Source of the DNA: a virus
Strand: one strand, 5' to 3'
Virus record (IMG/VR): IMGVR_UViG_3300030090_003702
Coordinates: 1 to 25,171 of that record
DNA length: 25,171 nt
The translations under genes were made by a program, and so were the position numbers. The notes beneath the pieces are model-generated. The model did not search any database and was not told where the DNA came from. It worked only from the letters and a program-made list of their open reading frames with translations. Numbering within the stretch: position 1 is the stretch's first letter; the number at the start of each line of letters is the position of its first letter. Positions 1 to 8,263 of this stretch are shown piece after piece.

Positions 1-3000
1 ATAGTTATCTTGTCGCCATCAAAAAGAAGATTGCTTTCTACAACGAATGTATTATCGCTAGTCTTCCATGTAACAACTCCATTATCTGTATCTCCAGAAA
101 CAGATCTTGCACTGCCACTAGAAGCTGATGCCCATGATATATCTGTTCCATCAGAAGTAAGAACATAAGTATTAGAACCAATTGATAAAGCAGCGGGGTT
201 TCCGCTAGCGTTTCCGTAAATAATACTGCCTCTAGCAAGACCCGCCATTTTAGCAAGAGTCACTTGGTCGTCAGCGATATGCGCCGTATCAATAGATCCG
301 TCAGTATAATGCTCACTATCAACAGCATCGTCAGCTATCTTTGCTCCGGTAATTGCATCGGCTGCTATTTTTCCAGTTGTAACTTGTAAATCGCCAATAT
401 GCGCCGTGTCGATAGATCCATCTGCGTAGTGTTCACTATCAATGGCGTCATCAGCAATTTTAGTTCCATCAACTGCGTCATTAGCTATCATAGCCGTAGC
501 AACCTGAACTTCTCCAATAGTTCCAGCACTAGCTGCCCCTAGAACTCTATTGGCAGTGCCAGTGTGTTGCATTTTGGCATAAGTAACAGCATCATCAGCT
601 ATCATGTCAGTAGCTACTTGAACTTCTCCAATAGCTCCAGCGCTAGCAGCTCCCAAAACTCTATTATCAGTTGAGGTGTGCTGCATCTTAGCATAGGTAA
701 CTTGATCATCACCAATATGTGCTGTATCAATAGAACCATCAACGTAATGTTCGCTATCAACAGCGTCATCGGCTATCTTTGCTCCAGTAACAGCATCGGC
801 TGCTATCTTTGCAGTCGTAACTTGTAAGTCGCCTATGTGAGCAGTATCAATGGACCCGTCTACATAGTGCTGACTATTAATAGAATCATCAGCTATATCT
901 AAAGTTACAGCAGCAGTTTCTGAACCGCTACCTGAAACAGTAATAGTGCCTTCTCCAGCATCAGCGACAGTAGCTACATAGTTGCCTGTCGTGTGAGTGC
1001 CAAGAGTAATTAGATTGTTTAAAGTTGTAGCTCCTGTACCACCATTAGCTACTGGAAGAGTCCCAGTAACTTGATCTGTTAAGCCTAAGACACCTCCAAT
1101 ATTATCAAGATCAAAGTTGCCTTCGTTGACTGTTAGAGTTACATCTCCATTAATAATGGTGGCAGCACCAGCTCCTACAGTCAGTAAGTTATTTGCTGAT
1201 GTAATGTCATCAAGAGATGTGACTCCAGTTCCGCCATTACCTACTGGAAGAGTTCCAGTTACTTCTGCGGTTAGATCAACACCGCCAGCTTTAATTGTTA
1301 CAGCACCGCTACTAACAGAAAAATTATCGGTTGAGAATGAAGCTATACCTTTATTAGAAGAAGTGGCATCTTCTCCAGATATTTCGATAGTTCCGTCACC
1401 ATTAGTAACGTCTATACCCTCTCCTGCTGTGATTGTGGTTTTTGCTAATCCGCTATCTCCACCAACTAATATTTCACCATTAGAATAACTAGTTTGACCA
1501 GTACCGCCTTTATTAGCTGCTATAGTAGTAGCACTCCAAGTACCAGTAGTGACAGTACCCATTGTCACCATGTTGGTACTTCCAGCGTATGTAGAGATCG
1601 CAATGTTCTCTACATTACCCATACTCATATCGCCTTTTAGCTCAGCAAAGGTTCTGCCTTTAACATTGCTAGCACCGCCTAATAGAACTTTATTTTCAGC
1701 AATTGCCTCTTCAGTCTTTAAGGCATTACCGCTGCTATGACCAAATGTTAATGTGTCTTGTTTGCTATTGATGAAACTAGTAGAAATGTAAGACGAATCA
1801 ATTGGGTCTCCATTCCAGCTACCCGAATTAATTGTTCCTACGGTTGTTAAATTACTACTTCCAGCCCATGTGGACAAAGCTGTGTTTTCAACATTATTAA
1901 GACTCAGGTCTACTTTTGTATCGCCGTAAGATCTACCTACCGCACCACCTCCACTATCTACTTTTATGAAATCATTTTCAGATAAGTCTCCTCCATCTCC
2001 GCAAACAATTACGTTACCAGAAGATGATCCAGTGACTAAACTAACAGCTCCTGAAGAAACTGAAAATTGATCAGAATTAAAAGAAGCAATACCTTTGTTA
2101 GACGTAGATGCATTTTCTCCAAGAATTTCAATAGAGCCAGAACCATTGGTGATATCTATACCTTCGCCAGCTGTCAGAGTAGCAGCCGTTGGAGCGCCAG
2201 AGCCATCGCCTATAAGAAGTTGACCATTAGATAGACTGCCTGTACCACCATTAGCAGCAGGAAGAACTCCTGTGACTTCAGCCGTTAGATCAACACCACC
2301 ATCTTTAATTGTTACTGCTCCGCTAGATACAGCGAAGTTATCGCTAGAGAATGAAGCGATTCCTTTGTTACTTGTGGTTGCGTCTTCTGCAAGAATAGTA
2401 ATAGAGCCAGCTCCATTAGTGACATCTATACCCTCACCAGCAGTCAAAGTAGCAGCTGTCCCAGTGCCACCACTACCAATTAGTAACTGGCCATTCGATA
2501 GAGCGCCTACTCCACCATTAGCAGTCGGGAGTACGCCAGTTACGTCTGCTGTTAAATCTATGCTAGCAGCTTTGATAGTTACTGCACCACTGCTTACAGT
2601 GAAGTGATTTGTATCAAAGCTAGCGACACCCAAATTGGATGTAGTAGCAAGTTCACAATCAATTGTTATTGAACCAGAAGCAGAAGTGACATCTATTCCT
2701 TCACCAGCAGTCAATTCAGCCGCAGTAGCAGCTCCAGAACCATCACCTATTAATAGACTACCACTAGCCAATCCTCCCGAACCACCATTGGCAACAGGAA
2801 GAACGCCAGTAACTTCGGCAGTTAGATCAACACCGCCATCTTTGATAGTAACTGCACCACTGGAAACAGAGAAGTTATCAGTGTGAAAAGAAGCAATACC
2901 CTTATTGCTCGTGGTTGCATCTTCCCCAAGAATCTCTATAGAACCAGCGCCGTTAGTAATATCAATACCTTCACCAGCGGTTAGAGTACCAGCAGCTGGT

Positions 3001-3956
3001 GCGCCTGAACCATCACCAATTAACAACTGACCATTAGTCAATACATCTAATGCAGTTATAGCGCTAGTGCCAGCGCCTACAAGAATACCACCATCTGTTA
3101 AGGTTGCAGCTCCAGTTCCACCATACTCTACTTTCAAACTTCCATCTGAAGCACTAAAAGCGGCTAAAGCAACAGGGTCTGTAGTTCCATCGCCTATGAT
3201 TATTTCACCGTCCGCCAAAACAGCCATAGCAGTAATAGCACCAGTGCCACTACCAAGTAATACACCACCATCTGTAAGACTAGTAGCTCCTGTTCCACCC
3301 CTATCAACGTCTAAGTTTCCGCCAAAACCATTAAGATCAATATTGGCCTTGGTTAATTTTTTAGAATTACCGCTAGTATCAACAACAACAAAGTAGTCAC
3401 CATCTCCATCAGATGTTGAAGTAGTAAGCTCATTTAAGTCTAGATATACAGTTATACTATTAGTACCATTTGTGATATCTACACCAGTACCTCCAGTAAT
3501 GGTAGCTGGGGCAGGAGCGCCACTGGTAGCACCAATGACTATCTGTCCATCACCCAAAGCAGCTGTAGAAGTTATAGCCGCATCAGCATCAGAACCAACT
3601 CCAAGCAAAACGCCATTCTCAGTTAAAGAACTGACGGCAGATGCCATATAGACGGCTCTATCAGATGGGTATGTACTAAATACAGTATGAGTACCACTAG
3701 ACAAAGAAAGTTTAGCACCAGTACTGCTAGCAAGGATGGTGGTTCTAGAAAGAGTATCAGGACTAGCATCAGTTACAGTACCAATACCAATTTCCCAAGC
3801 GCCGTTAGCGTCAATTAGTCCATAGTAAGTGGTATTTGTAGTTCCAATGCCGCTTACAAACGACTGAAATCCACTAGCAGCACCAGCAAGTTCGAGATTG
3901 CTAGTGCCAGTAGTGGTAGTGGTTTCTTTTACTCTATCAGCTATTACTAAAGCCAC
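1..3956 (-). CDS. Long repetitive tail fibre protein (C-terminus beyond window)
   Basis: The reading frame is open over about 1318 codons from a GTG start at 3956, preceded by AAAGGAGG, to the left edge of the window; no stop is seen, so the C-terminus (probably the receptor-binding tip) is missing. The N-terminus, beginning ALVIADRVKETTTTTGTSN, resembles the virion-anchoring domain of fibre proteins in marine phages (family knowledge). The middle is built from GGTGAxxLTDGG and LTAGEGIDITNG units about 90 residues long. The later part holds repeats of the form DDAVDSEHYVDGSIDTAHI followed by QVTxAKI, typical of trimeric fibre shafts. Low-complexity G/T/A/S/D composition fits a beta-rich fibre. 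It is the last gene seen in the structural operon, after two small virion proteins. The inferred role is host adsorption. The plus-strand open frames across this interval are shadows of it. Confidence 0.88.
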   Translation of the reverse strand, partial: MALVIADRVKETTTTTGTSNLELAGAASGFQSFVSGIGTTNTTYYGLIDANGAWEIGIGTVTDASPDTLSRTTILASSTGAKLSLSSGTHTVFSTYPSDRAVYMASAVSSLTENGVLLGVGSDADAAITSTAALGDGQIVIGATSGAPAPATITGGTGVDITNGTNSITVYLDLNELTTSTSDGDGDYFVVVDTSGNSKKLTKANIDLNGFGGNLDVDRGGTGATSLTDGGVLLGSGTGAITAMAVLADGEIIIGDGTTDPVALAAFSASDGSLKVEYGGTGAATLTDGGILVGAGTSAITALDVLTNGQLLIGDGSGAPAAGTLTAGEGIDITNGAGSIEILGEDATTSNKGIASFHTDNFSVSSGAVTIKDGGVDLTAEVTGVLPVANGGSGGLASGSLLIGDGSGAATAAELTAGEGIDVTSASGSITIDCELATTSNLGVASFDTNHFTVSSGAVTIKAASIDLTADVTGVLPTANGGVGALSNGQLLIGSGGTGTAATLTAGEGIDVTNGAGSITILAEDATTSNKGIASFSSDNFAVSSGAVTIKDGGVDLTAEVTGVLPAANGGTGSLSNGQLLIGDGSGAPTAATLTAGEGIDITNGSGSIEILGENASTSNKGIASFNSDQFSVSSGAVSLVTGSSSGNVIVCGDGGDLSENDFIKVDSGGGAVGRSYGDTKVDLSLNNVENTALSTWAGSSNLTTVGTINSGSWNGDPIDSSYISTSFINSKQDTLTFGHSSGNALKTEEAIAENKVLLGGASNVKGRTFAELKGDMSMGNVENIAISTYAGSTNMVTMGTVTTGTWSATTIAANKGGTGQTSYSNGEILVGGDSGLAKTTITAGEGIDVTNGDGTIEISGEDATSSNKGIASFSTDNFSVSSGAVTIKAGGVDLTAEVTGTLPVGNGGTGVTSLDDITSANNLLTVGAGAATIINGDVTLTVNEGNFDLDNIGGVLGLTDQVTGTLPVANGGTGATTLNNLITLGTHTTGNYVATVADAGEGTITVSGSGSETAAVTLDIADDSINSQHYVDGSIDTAHIGDLQVTTAKIAADAVTGAKIADDAVDSEHYVDGSIDTAHIGDDQVTYAKMQHTSTDNRVLGAASAGAIGEVQVATDMIADDAVTYAKMQHTGTANRVLGAASAGTIGEVQVATAMIANDAVDGTKIADDAIDSEHYADGSIDTAHIGDLQVTTGKIAADAITGAKIADDAVDSEHYTDGSIDTAHIADDQVTLAKMAGLARGSIIYGNASGNPAALSIGSNTYVLTSDGTDISWASASSGSARSVSGDTDNGVVTWKTSDNTFVVESNLLFDGDKIT
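270..900 (-). repeat. Fibre-shaft repeats (DSEHYxDGSIDTAHI units)
   Basis: Within the fibre gene at least four copies encode D-S-E/Q-H-Y-x-D-G-S-I-D-T-A-H-I, near 275-340, 397-455, 715-775 and 838-900. They are interleaved with KIAADAVTGAKIADDAV and two copies of a NRVLGAASAGxIGEVQVAT unit. Nucleotide copies are diverged at synonymous sites, so the repeats are old or selected at the protein level. Confidence 0.8.
2040..2981 (-). repeat. Tandem 90-residue repeats in tail fibre gene
   Basis: Successive copies of the TAGEGID motif begin at 2981, 2711, 2444 and 2174 on the minus strand, spaced 270, 267 and 270 nt (90, 89 and 90 residues). Each unit continues through SNKGIASF, SVSSGAVTIK, VDLTAEVTGVLP and ANGG. 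The fourth unit diverges after its SVSSGAV motif, and one further diverged unit starts at 1430. Period and motif order show tandem duplication inside the fibre. Confidence 0.85.
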
Positions 3957-3988
3957 AATATTCCTCCTTTAATTAAGAGAGGGTGATA

Positions 3989-4408
3989 TTAGGCAAAGGT
4001 AACGTCTAAATCACCAGCATTGAATTTGAAAACGTCGCCGTCTTTTACTTCTCTAGCTGTAGTTAGAGAACCATGTAGCAAGACGTTTCCTGCTCCGGGG
4101 GTTGCGTTATCAGTAATAATGACGCCAGAAACTCCTCCCCAATCAGCTGTAGCAGTTGGGAAAGTAATAGCACCAGTGTTCTGAGTTGCTCCATTTGAAG
4201 CAGCGTCCCAACCAGTTACTTGAATTCTGTTATAAGCAGTACTTCCAGAAGTTGAAATTTCCTGAGTTAGAGTACCTGCTTCTACAACAGCAGCATCATA
4301 ATATTTAATTAGACCTACATAAACTGTAGTTCCGGGGGTTGTATAAGCTGTATTTCTTAAGACATGATTTACTAAAGCATTCTCAAGATATGTTGACATA
4401 GCTGACAT
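3989..4408 (-). CDS. Small virion / tail-fibre-associated protein
   Basis: 139 residues starting MSAMSTYLENALVNHVLRN. An N-terminal helix is followed by TTVYVGLIKY, then VTGWDAASNGATQNTGAITF, WGGVSGVIITD and a C-terminal GDVFKFNAGDLDVTF. This order matches a widespread small phage family annotated as tail fibre or virion protein (Gp80-like; family recalled, not searched). The ribosome-binding site AGGAGA lies 8 nt before the ATG. It sits between the fibre gene and another virion protein in the same direction. The exact position in the particle is inferred from family and context only. Confidence 0.75.
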   Translation of the reverse strand: MSAMSTYLENALVNHVLRNTAYTTPGTTVYVGLIKYYDAAVVEAGTLTQEISTSGSTAYNRIQVTGWDAASNGATQNTGAITFPTATADWGGVSGVIITDNATPGAGNVLLHGSLTTAREVKDGDVFKFNAGDLDVTFA

Positions 4409-4436
4409 AAAAATGTCTCCTAATATTAGTTTGTTA

Positions 4437-5078
4437 TTAACCTACGTAAGTGCCGAGTTCTGCTCTTCGCCAAGTATCAGTAGCAACACATACATATAAA
4501 TGATATGTTGCATCAGTAGCAGCAAAGGCAATTTCTCCCTGTACACAACTTGTCAAAGTCGTTCCACCAGTAAATTGATTACTAGTAGCTCCATCTCCAC
4601 CAAGTGCAGTAGCATTGTCTAGACCTTCAGTAATTGCTGTATTACCATCAGTACCAGCAGTAGCTTGAGTCAAAGTCAATGTTCCTGAACTATTATCGGC
4701 AACTGTGATTGTTCCGTTATGACCACTTGCATGTTCAATACAAGCTTTCAAGGAAGTGGCAGCAGCTGCGGCAGTTCCAGACTGATTAAACTGACCACTA
4801 GCAAGTGCTTCAGCAGCTTTAGCTGTATAAGTTTTAGACGTTCCAGCAGCATCAATTAAAACAATTGTTTGATCTACAGCTGGTACACCAGTAAAAGCTA
4901 CAGTGGCAGTAGCGGCAGTAGTAGCAGAAGAGGGTTTAGAAGAACTCCATAGAGCTAATGAATCAGCATAATCTGTATATACGCTTCTAATATCTTCTGG
5001 ACTAATTTCAGCAGTTGTGTTATCAGGCAACAAAGTACTTACTTGTGTTGCCAACTCCGTCTTGGTTCTTTTAGTCAT
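4437..5078 (-). CDS. Tail-fibre-associated structural protein
   Basis: 213 residues. The N-terminal 35 residues contain KTELATQVSTLLPDN and EISPEDIRSVYTDYADSL, a segment common at the start of phage tail-associated proteins. Residues about 60-170 are an Ala/Thr/Gly-rich domain with DQTIVLIDAAGTSKTYTA, TLTQATAGTDGNTAITE and NQFTGG, a module seen in environmental phage virion proteins. The C-terminus has GEIAFAATDATYHLYVCVAT and W-R-R-A-E-L. It is the first gene after the terminator that follows the capsid gene, and a candidate promoter box (5117-5130) lies about 40 nt upstream, so it probably opens a separate tail-fibre transcription unit. A virion role is inferred; no enzyme motif is seen. 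Confidence 0.7.
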   Translation of the reverse strand: MTKRTKTELATQVSTLLPDNTTAEISPEDIRSVYTDYADSLALWSSSKPSSATTAATATVAFTGVPAVDQTIVLIDAAGTSKTYTAKAAEALASGQFNQSGTAAAAATSLKACIEHASGHNGTITVADNSSGTLTLTQATAGTDGNTAITEGLDNATALGGDGATSNQFTGGTTLTSCVQGEIAFAATDATYHLYVCVATDTWRRAELGTYVG

Positions 5079-5116
5079 GTTTGAGTCCTATTGCAATAAG
5101 GGATATTTCTCTTATT

Positions 5117-5130
5117 ATTATACACCAAAC
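5117..5130 (-). promoter_or_regulatory. Candidate late promoter box (TTTGGTGTATAAT)
   Basis: On the minus strand this reads GTTTGGTGTATAAT, about 40 nt before the start of the 213-aa virion gene and just after the capsid terminator. The same 14-base string is found at 10585-10598 and a variant at 8264-8275. The TATAAT part would serve as the -10. No good -35 is visible, which would suit recognition by a phage sigma factor. Confidence 0.5.
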
Positions 5131-5162
5131 AAAAAAACCGCCCCTAAAAATAGAGGCGGTTT
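5131..5162 (-). terminator. Rho-independent terminator after major capsid gene
   Basis: Minus-strand arms AAACCGCC (5162-5155) and GGCGGTTT (5142-5135) form an 8-bp stem, with extra pairs after one mismatch (C5144-G5153, T5145-A5152, A5146-T5151) and an AAAA/TTTT loop. The 3' arm runs directly into a T tract (complement of 5131-5137). It lies 26 nt after the capsid stop codon and should separate capsid from tail-fibre transcription. Confidence 0.88.
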
Positions 5163-5187
5163 CATGTCGGCGTTTATACCAGATGGA

Positions 5188-6018
5188 TTAGAATCCACCC
5201 AACAAGATGCGACGATTGTCGAGAACGGCAAAGCCGATTTCTGCCCAACCGTAGAAGCCAGCTCGTTGCTGACGGTGCAGTGCATCGTCTTCAAAGATCT
5301 GAACATCTTGCTTAACAGGCATAATAAAGCTATCATTGCTGGACTGATCCAGACCAACTACAAGCTCAACATCAGAACCAGTGAAGGTTCCAGAAAGCTG
5401 ATTAACGTAGAAGTTCTGATATTCTTGATCAGCGCCAAGTTCGTCCATGTCGTGGAGGTTCACGCCAAAGATACGAGTGATAGCAGCACCATCGTCACCA
5501 GCCTGATAAATTTCACGGCGAGTGACTTCATCAACCTGATCAAGTCCCCAGTTTCGGATATCTTCCAAAGCTTCTGGAGAGAGGTAAAGATCAGTCAATG
5601 ATCCACGGTTCAAAGAACCGCTATTACCGCCAGCGTTGCGTCGCATAACAGTCTTCATCAAAGAGATAAGACGTTTTGTGAACTGACCAATCGCGGCGTC
5701 TGCATCATAAACCATAACGTTTCTGTCAACACCAGCTGCTAACAGTGTGTGCCAACCGTCATCGTTCATCTTCTTCACGAAGCCAGCTTCAAGAACCTGC
5801 ATCGCGCGACCTACAACATCCCAACGGGCTTCTCGTGCATAACGCAAGAGATAGTCGATTGAAGAAGCAACGGTGTAAGTTGGGACCATTACATAGTCAC
5901 CTTCTACAGCGCGTTCTGGAATACGACCGTGACCGGGATTAGTGTAGGCAACGTGTTGATTCTCCGTGCCGGGAGCTAAAAGGTCAAGTGGAAATTCAGC
6001 AGCTGAACCGGGAGCCAT
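5188..6018 (-). CDS. Major capsid protein, main part (N-terminus out of frame)
   Basis: 276 residues from the first ATG, but this frame is open to 6066 and the extra codons read HFGDVLDGIFEKIQ, which fits capsid homology upstream of the nominal start. Diagnostic segments are EFPLDLLAPGTE, AYTNPGHGRIPERAVEGDY, SIDYLLRYAREARWDVVGRA, KKMNDDGWHTLLAAGVDRN, GQFTKRLISLMKTVMRRNAG, LDQVDEVTRREIYQ and GFAVLDNRRILLG, typical of a phage major capsid protein (HK97 fold expected). The ATG at 6018 has no ribosome-binding site. The true N-terminus is most likely the 42-residue peptide at 6050-6178 in another frame, so the gene is broken by a frameshift or short deletion. It is followed by a strong terminator, as expected for the most abundant virion gene product. 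Confidence 0.88.
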   Translation of the reverse strand: MAPGSAAEFPLDLLAPGTENQHVAYTNPGHGRIPERAVEGDYVMVPTYTVASSIDYLLRYAREARWDVVGRAMQVLEAGFVKKMNDDGWHTLLAAGVDRNVMVYDADAAIGQFTKRLISLMKTVMRRNAGGNSGSLNRGSLTDLYLSPEALEDIRNWGLDQVDEVTRREIYQAGDDGAAITRIFGVNLHDMDELGADQEYQNFYVNQLSGTFTGSDVELVVGLDQSSNDSFIMPVKQDVQIFEDDALHRQQRAGFYGWAEIGFAVLDNRRILLGGF

Positions 6019-6049
6019 CTGGATCTTTTCAAAGATTCCATCAAGGACA

Positions 6050-6178
6050 TCACCGAAGTGGTGCTTCTAAGGCTACTGCTAATTCTCGCTGTGCAGCGAG
6101 TGCCTCATTCTTATCGACGCTACCAGAGCGTTGAATGAGTTCGATAAAATGATCATCAGGTTTTGTCATTTTACTCAT
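6050..6178 (-). CDS. N-terminal fragment of major capsid protein (frameshifted)
   Basis: 42 residues with a good ribosome-binding site (AGGAG before the ATG at 6178), beginning MSKMTKPDDHFIELIQRSG and ending ELAVALEAPLR before TGA at 6050-6052. In related capsid proteins, as recalled, an A/Q-PLR segment is followed within a few residues by GDI/V-L-x-x-IF, which is what the other frame encodes straight after this stop. The two frames meet in CTTCGGTGAT. This is therefore read as the start of the capsid protein, separated from the rest by a +1 offset, rather than as an independent small gene. Confidence 0.75.
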   Translation of the reverse strand: MSKMTKPDDHFIELIQRSGSVDKNEALAAQRELAVALEAPLR

Positions 6179-6206
6179 GATTATAGTCTCCTATTAAGGG
6201 TTATGT

Positions 6207-6710
6207 TTAAGTATCAGCGCTAGCAGTACCAGCATTGGGTAGATTGATTTCTACTTTGTAGTAGCTATCTTCGTCTGCCAATGACATGAATCGACCAACA
6301 AGAACGTCGGTACTTGATCCGTCACAAGGCTCAAATTTACCAGTAGCACCACCATCATCCAAACAAGCAGGTTCACCAACGGTATTAGGCGTGCCTTCAA
6401 CCATATTGGTTACAACGTAGCCCTTCTTAAGGATGGAAACTTTTCCACCTTTTTGGACTTCGTCTTTGTGCCAGTTGATATGTTGACGGGTTAGGTCAAT
6501 ATCTACCACATCATTAAGCAAAACACCAACAGGAATAACGCCAGCAGCACCCTGCTTGACGGCAACCTGAGCATTAGCTTGATCCATTGCTGCACCAGAT
6601 CCATAGGGACTGTTAGCAATAGATACAACACAACCTTTTTCTACAGCGCTTCCGTTATAGAAGAAGGAGATGTCTACATCGAGTTCATTTCTATCAGCTT
6701 TTAAAGCCAT
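6207..6710 (-). CDS. Capsid decoration / head-stabilising-type protein
   Basis: 167 residues, beginning MALKADRNELDVDISFFYNG. Central motifs are GVIPVGVLLNDVVDIDLTR, QHINWHKDEVQKGGKVSIL, KGYVVTNMVEGTP and VGRFMS, ending YYKVEINLPN. This pattern belongs to proteins usually encoded next to the major capsid gene in environmental tailed phages and regarded as capsid decoration or head proteins (recalled family, not searched). It lies directly between the protease/scaffold and the capsid gene, the usual place for such a protein. The start has TAGGAGACATTACA before the ATG. No catalytic motif is apparent. Confidence 0.75.
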   Translation of the reverse strand: MALKADRNELDVDISFFYNGSAVEKGCVVSIANSPYGSGAAMDQANAQVAVKQGAAGVIPVGVLLNDVVDIDLTRQHINWHKDEVQKGGKVSILKKGYVVTNMVEGTPNTVGEPACLDDGGATGKFEPCDGSSTDVLVGRFMSLADEDSYYKVEINLPNAGTASADT

Positions 6711-6733
6711 TGTAATGTCTCCTAAAAAAATTA

Positions 6734-7444
6734 TTACTTGTTAATACTTGCTGTTGAACGAAGAACGTTGCTTTCGAGCCAATCACTAGCACTAGAACGT
6801 AGTTCTTCAACTACATCGTCACCAGCATCAGCCAAAGCTGCTTCAGCTTCTTCTTCGGCTTCCTCAAGAATTTCAGCTTCTGCTTCTTCAGCAGCTTCGT
6901 CAGTTTCTTCAGCTTCAGTTTCTAAAACTTCTTCTGCTTCAACTTCTTCAGCTACTTCTTCAGCGGATGCTGGAGCTTCTTCTTCTTCTTCGTCCTTTTT
7001 AACACCCATTTTCTTGAGGGCATTTTTCTTGAGAGCAACAACTTGCTCAAACATTTCGTCTGTTGCTTCAGCAAAAGATTCGAGGATCGCCTCGACTTCT
7101 TCTTCTTCAGCACCAGCTTCAACTAAAGCTGCTCTGCGTGCCATGGCTTTAACTTCAGCTTCATGAGCTTCAATTTTAGCCAGAGCTTCAGCAAGCTCTT
7201 CATCCTTTTTGGCAATTGCTTCTTGTAACTCAGCGACTTTGGCTTCAGCAGCTTCAACAGCAGCTTGGGCTTCAGCAATAGCTTCGTCTTTTTCGGAAAC
7301 AACAGCTTCAAAAGCTTCAATCTTAGATTGAATTTCTTCTTCTTTCTGCGTAGTCATCTCGGTTTCCAAAGCTTTAGCAGCTTCTTTGGCAGTTGCCAGT
7401 TCAGCTTTAAGCTCTTCGACCTGTTCTTTGAGAACATCAGACAT
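6734..7444 (-). CDS. Nested scaffolding protein (internal start in protease gene)
   Basis: An in-frame ATG (Met269 of the protease-scaffold protein) begins MSDVLKEQVEELKAELATAK, exactly where the coiled coil starts. It is preceded by GGAG at 7457-7454 with a 9-nt spacer, a good ribosome-binding site inside the gene. The product would be 236 residues: coiled coil, acidic region and C-terminal capsid-binding end. Phage lambda C/Nu3 uses the same arrangement (established knowledge). Met264, 5 codons earlier, overlaps the GGAG and is a poorer start. Expression is inferred. Confidence 0.62.
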   Translation of the reverse strand: MSDVLKEQVEELKAELATAKEAAKALETEMTTQKEEEIQSKIEAFEAVVSEKDEAIAEAQAAVEAAEAKVAELQEAIAKKDEELAEALAKIEAHEAEVKAMARRAALVEAGAEEEEVEAILESFAEATDEMFEQVVALKKNALKKMGVKKDEEEEEAPASAEEVAEEVEAEEVLETEAEETDEAAEEAEAEILEEAEEEAEAALADAGDDVVEELRSSASDWLESNVLRSTASINK

Positions 7445-8248
7445 ATCTTTATTCTCCATATTAATATTAGAGTTAGTTATTTCTTCTGCTTGCGCATTAG
7501 CAAAAGGGTTTACATCATTTAGAATCACGCTGCGCGGATTTGCGGGATTGCTAACGAGACCTTTTCCCGAAAACGCAATATTCCTTAAAAGTCTTCCTAT
7601 CGTATATCCTTCGTACTTTCCAGTACCTCCATATGCTCGAAGGTGTTTTGTTAAAAATGCAGATGCTTCATCTCTTGCTACAACTTTTTCACTACCTTCT
7701 GGCGTGACTATAGCGTAGTCAAAATCATTGAAAAGACATTCCATGGAAACAAACCATTTGCCTTCTTCAATTTCTGCAATAAGTTTGTCCATTCTTTCTT
7801 TTAGTTCTGGAGAAGTCCAGCTATTGTAAAGAACAGCACTCGTAGCAATATCGAATTTATCTATATTACTAATATCTTCTACTTCATTGCCATCTTGGTC
7901 AAGAACAACACTTCCGGTTATATGGCCAATGATATCAGCTTCATTGTGCATGAAGTTAAATTGTTTATCTGAGGGGGTATCTTTTGCAGCCCAAGTTTCT
8001 CCCATGTCAAAAACATCATCGTTTTTGTTCCAGCCTGTGGAAACTAAGATAGAGCTAAGATAGTACAAATCATATTGATCTTTATTTTCAGCTACAGCAG
8101 ACTCTTCTGCCACAACTAAAGTTTTGATACTTTCTTTTTGCTCTTTATTTGGTATATAGAAACTAACTGGTGAAGAGTAAGCAACACTAGCGTTTGCTTT
8201 AATTGCATCTTCGAGGCCAGCTTCTAGCTCACTTTTATATATTCTCAT
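6734..8248 (-). CDS. Prohead maturation protease fused to scaffolding domain
   Basis: 504 residues in two parts. Residues 1 to about 245 form a protease-like domain, with His101 in FNFMHNEADIIGHITG and Ser168 in KWFVSMECLF as the likely catalytic residues, and the conserved tail LLRNIAFSGKGLVSNPANPRS. Residues about 265-504 are a long coiled coil rich in Glu, Ala and Lys, then a very acidic stretch (DEEEEEAPASAEEVAEEVEA) and a hydrophobic/basic end (ASDWLESNVLRS), typical of scaffolding proteins. The order portal, protease/scaffold, decoration, capsid is classical. The protease would cleave scaffold and capsid precursors during head maturation. An internal ribosome-binding site suggests that the scaffold is also made separately (see 6734-7444). 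A candidate promoter box is only 16 nt upstream of the start. Confidence 0.85.
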   Translation of the reverse strand: MRIYKSELEAGLEDAIKANASVAYSSPVSFYIPNKEQKESIKTLVVAEESAVAENKDQYDLYYLSSILVSTGWNKNDDVFDMGETWAAKDTPSDKQFNFMHNEADIIGHITGSVVLDQDGNEVEDISNIDKFDIATSAVLYNSWTSPELKERMDKLIAEIEEGKWFVSMECLFNDFDYAIVTPEGSEKVVARDEASAFLTKHLRAYGGTGKYEGYTIGRLLRNIAFSGKGLVSNPANPRSVILNDVNPFANAQAEEITNSNINMENKDMSDVLKEQVEELKAELATAKEAAKALETEMTTQKEEEIQSKIEAFEAVVSEKDEAIAEAQAAVEAAEAKVAELQEAIAKKDEELAEALAKIEAHEAEVKAMARRAALVEAGAEEEEVEAILESFAEATDEMFEQVVALKKNALKKMGVKKDEEEEEAPASAEEVAEEVEAEEVLETEAEETDEAAEEAEAEILEEAEEEAEAALADAGDDVVEELRSSASDWLESNVLRSTASINK

Positions 8249-8263
8249 ATGTCACCTCAAAAG

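Noticed and set aside
1117-3396. Plus-strand open frames rich in Pro, Ser and Val
   Set aside because: They are antisense shadows of the repetitive tail fibre frame, which is open over the whole interval on the minus strand; none has a ribosome-binding site of note.
1-3956. Diversity-generating retroelement target in the fibre
   Set aside because: No reverse transcriptase or template repeat was seen in the window, and repeat differences are not confined to adenines. The C-terminus, where a target would lie, is outside the window.
6738-7718. Plus-strand open frames opposite the protease/scaffold
   Set aside because: Ser-rich or Phe-rich low-complexity products are the antisense of Glu/Ala/Lys-rich scaffold codons.
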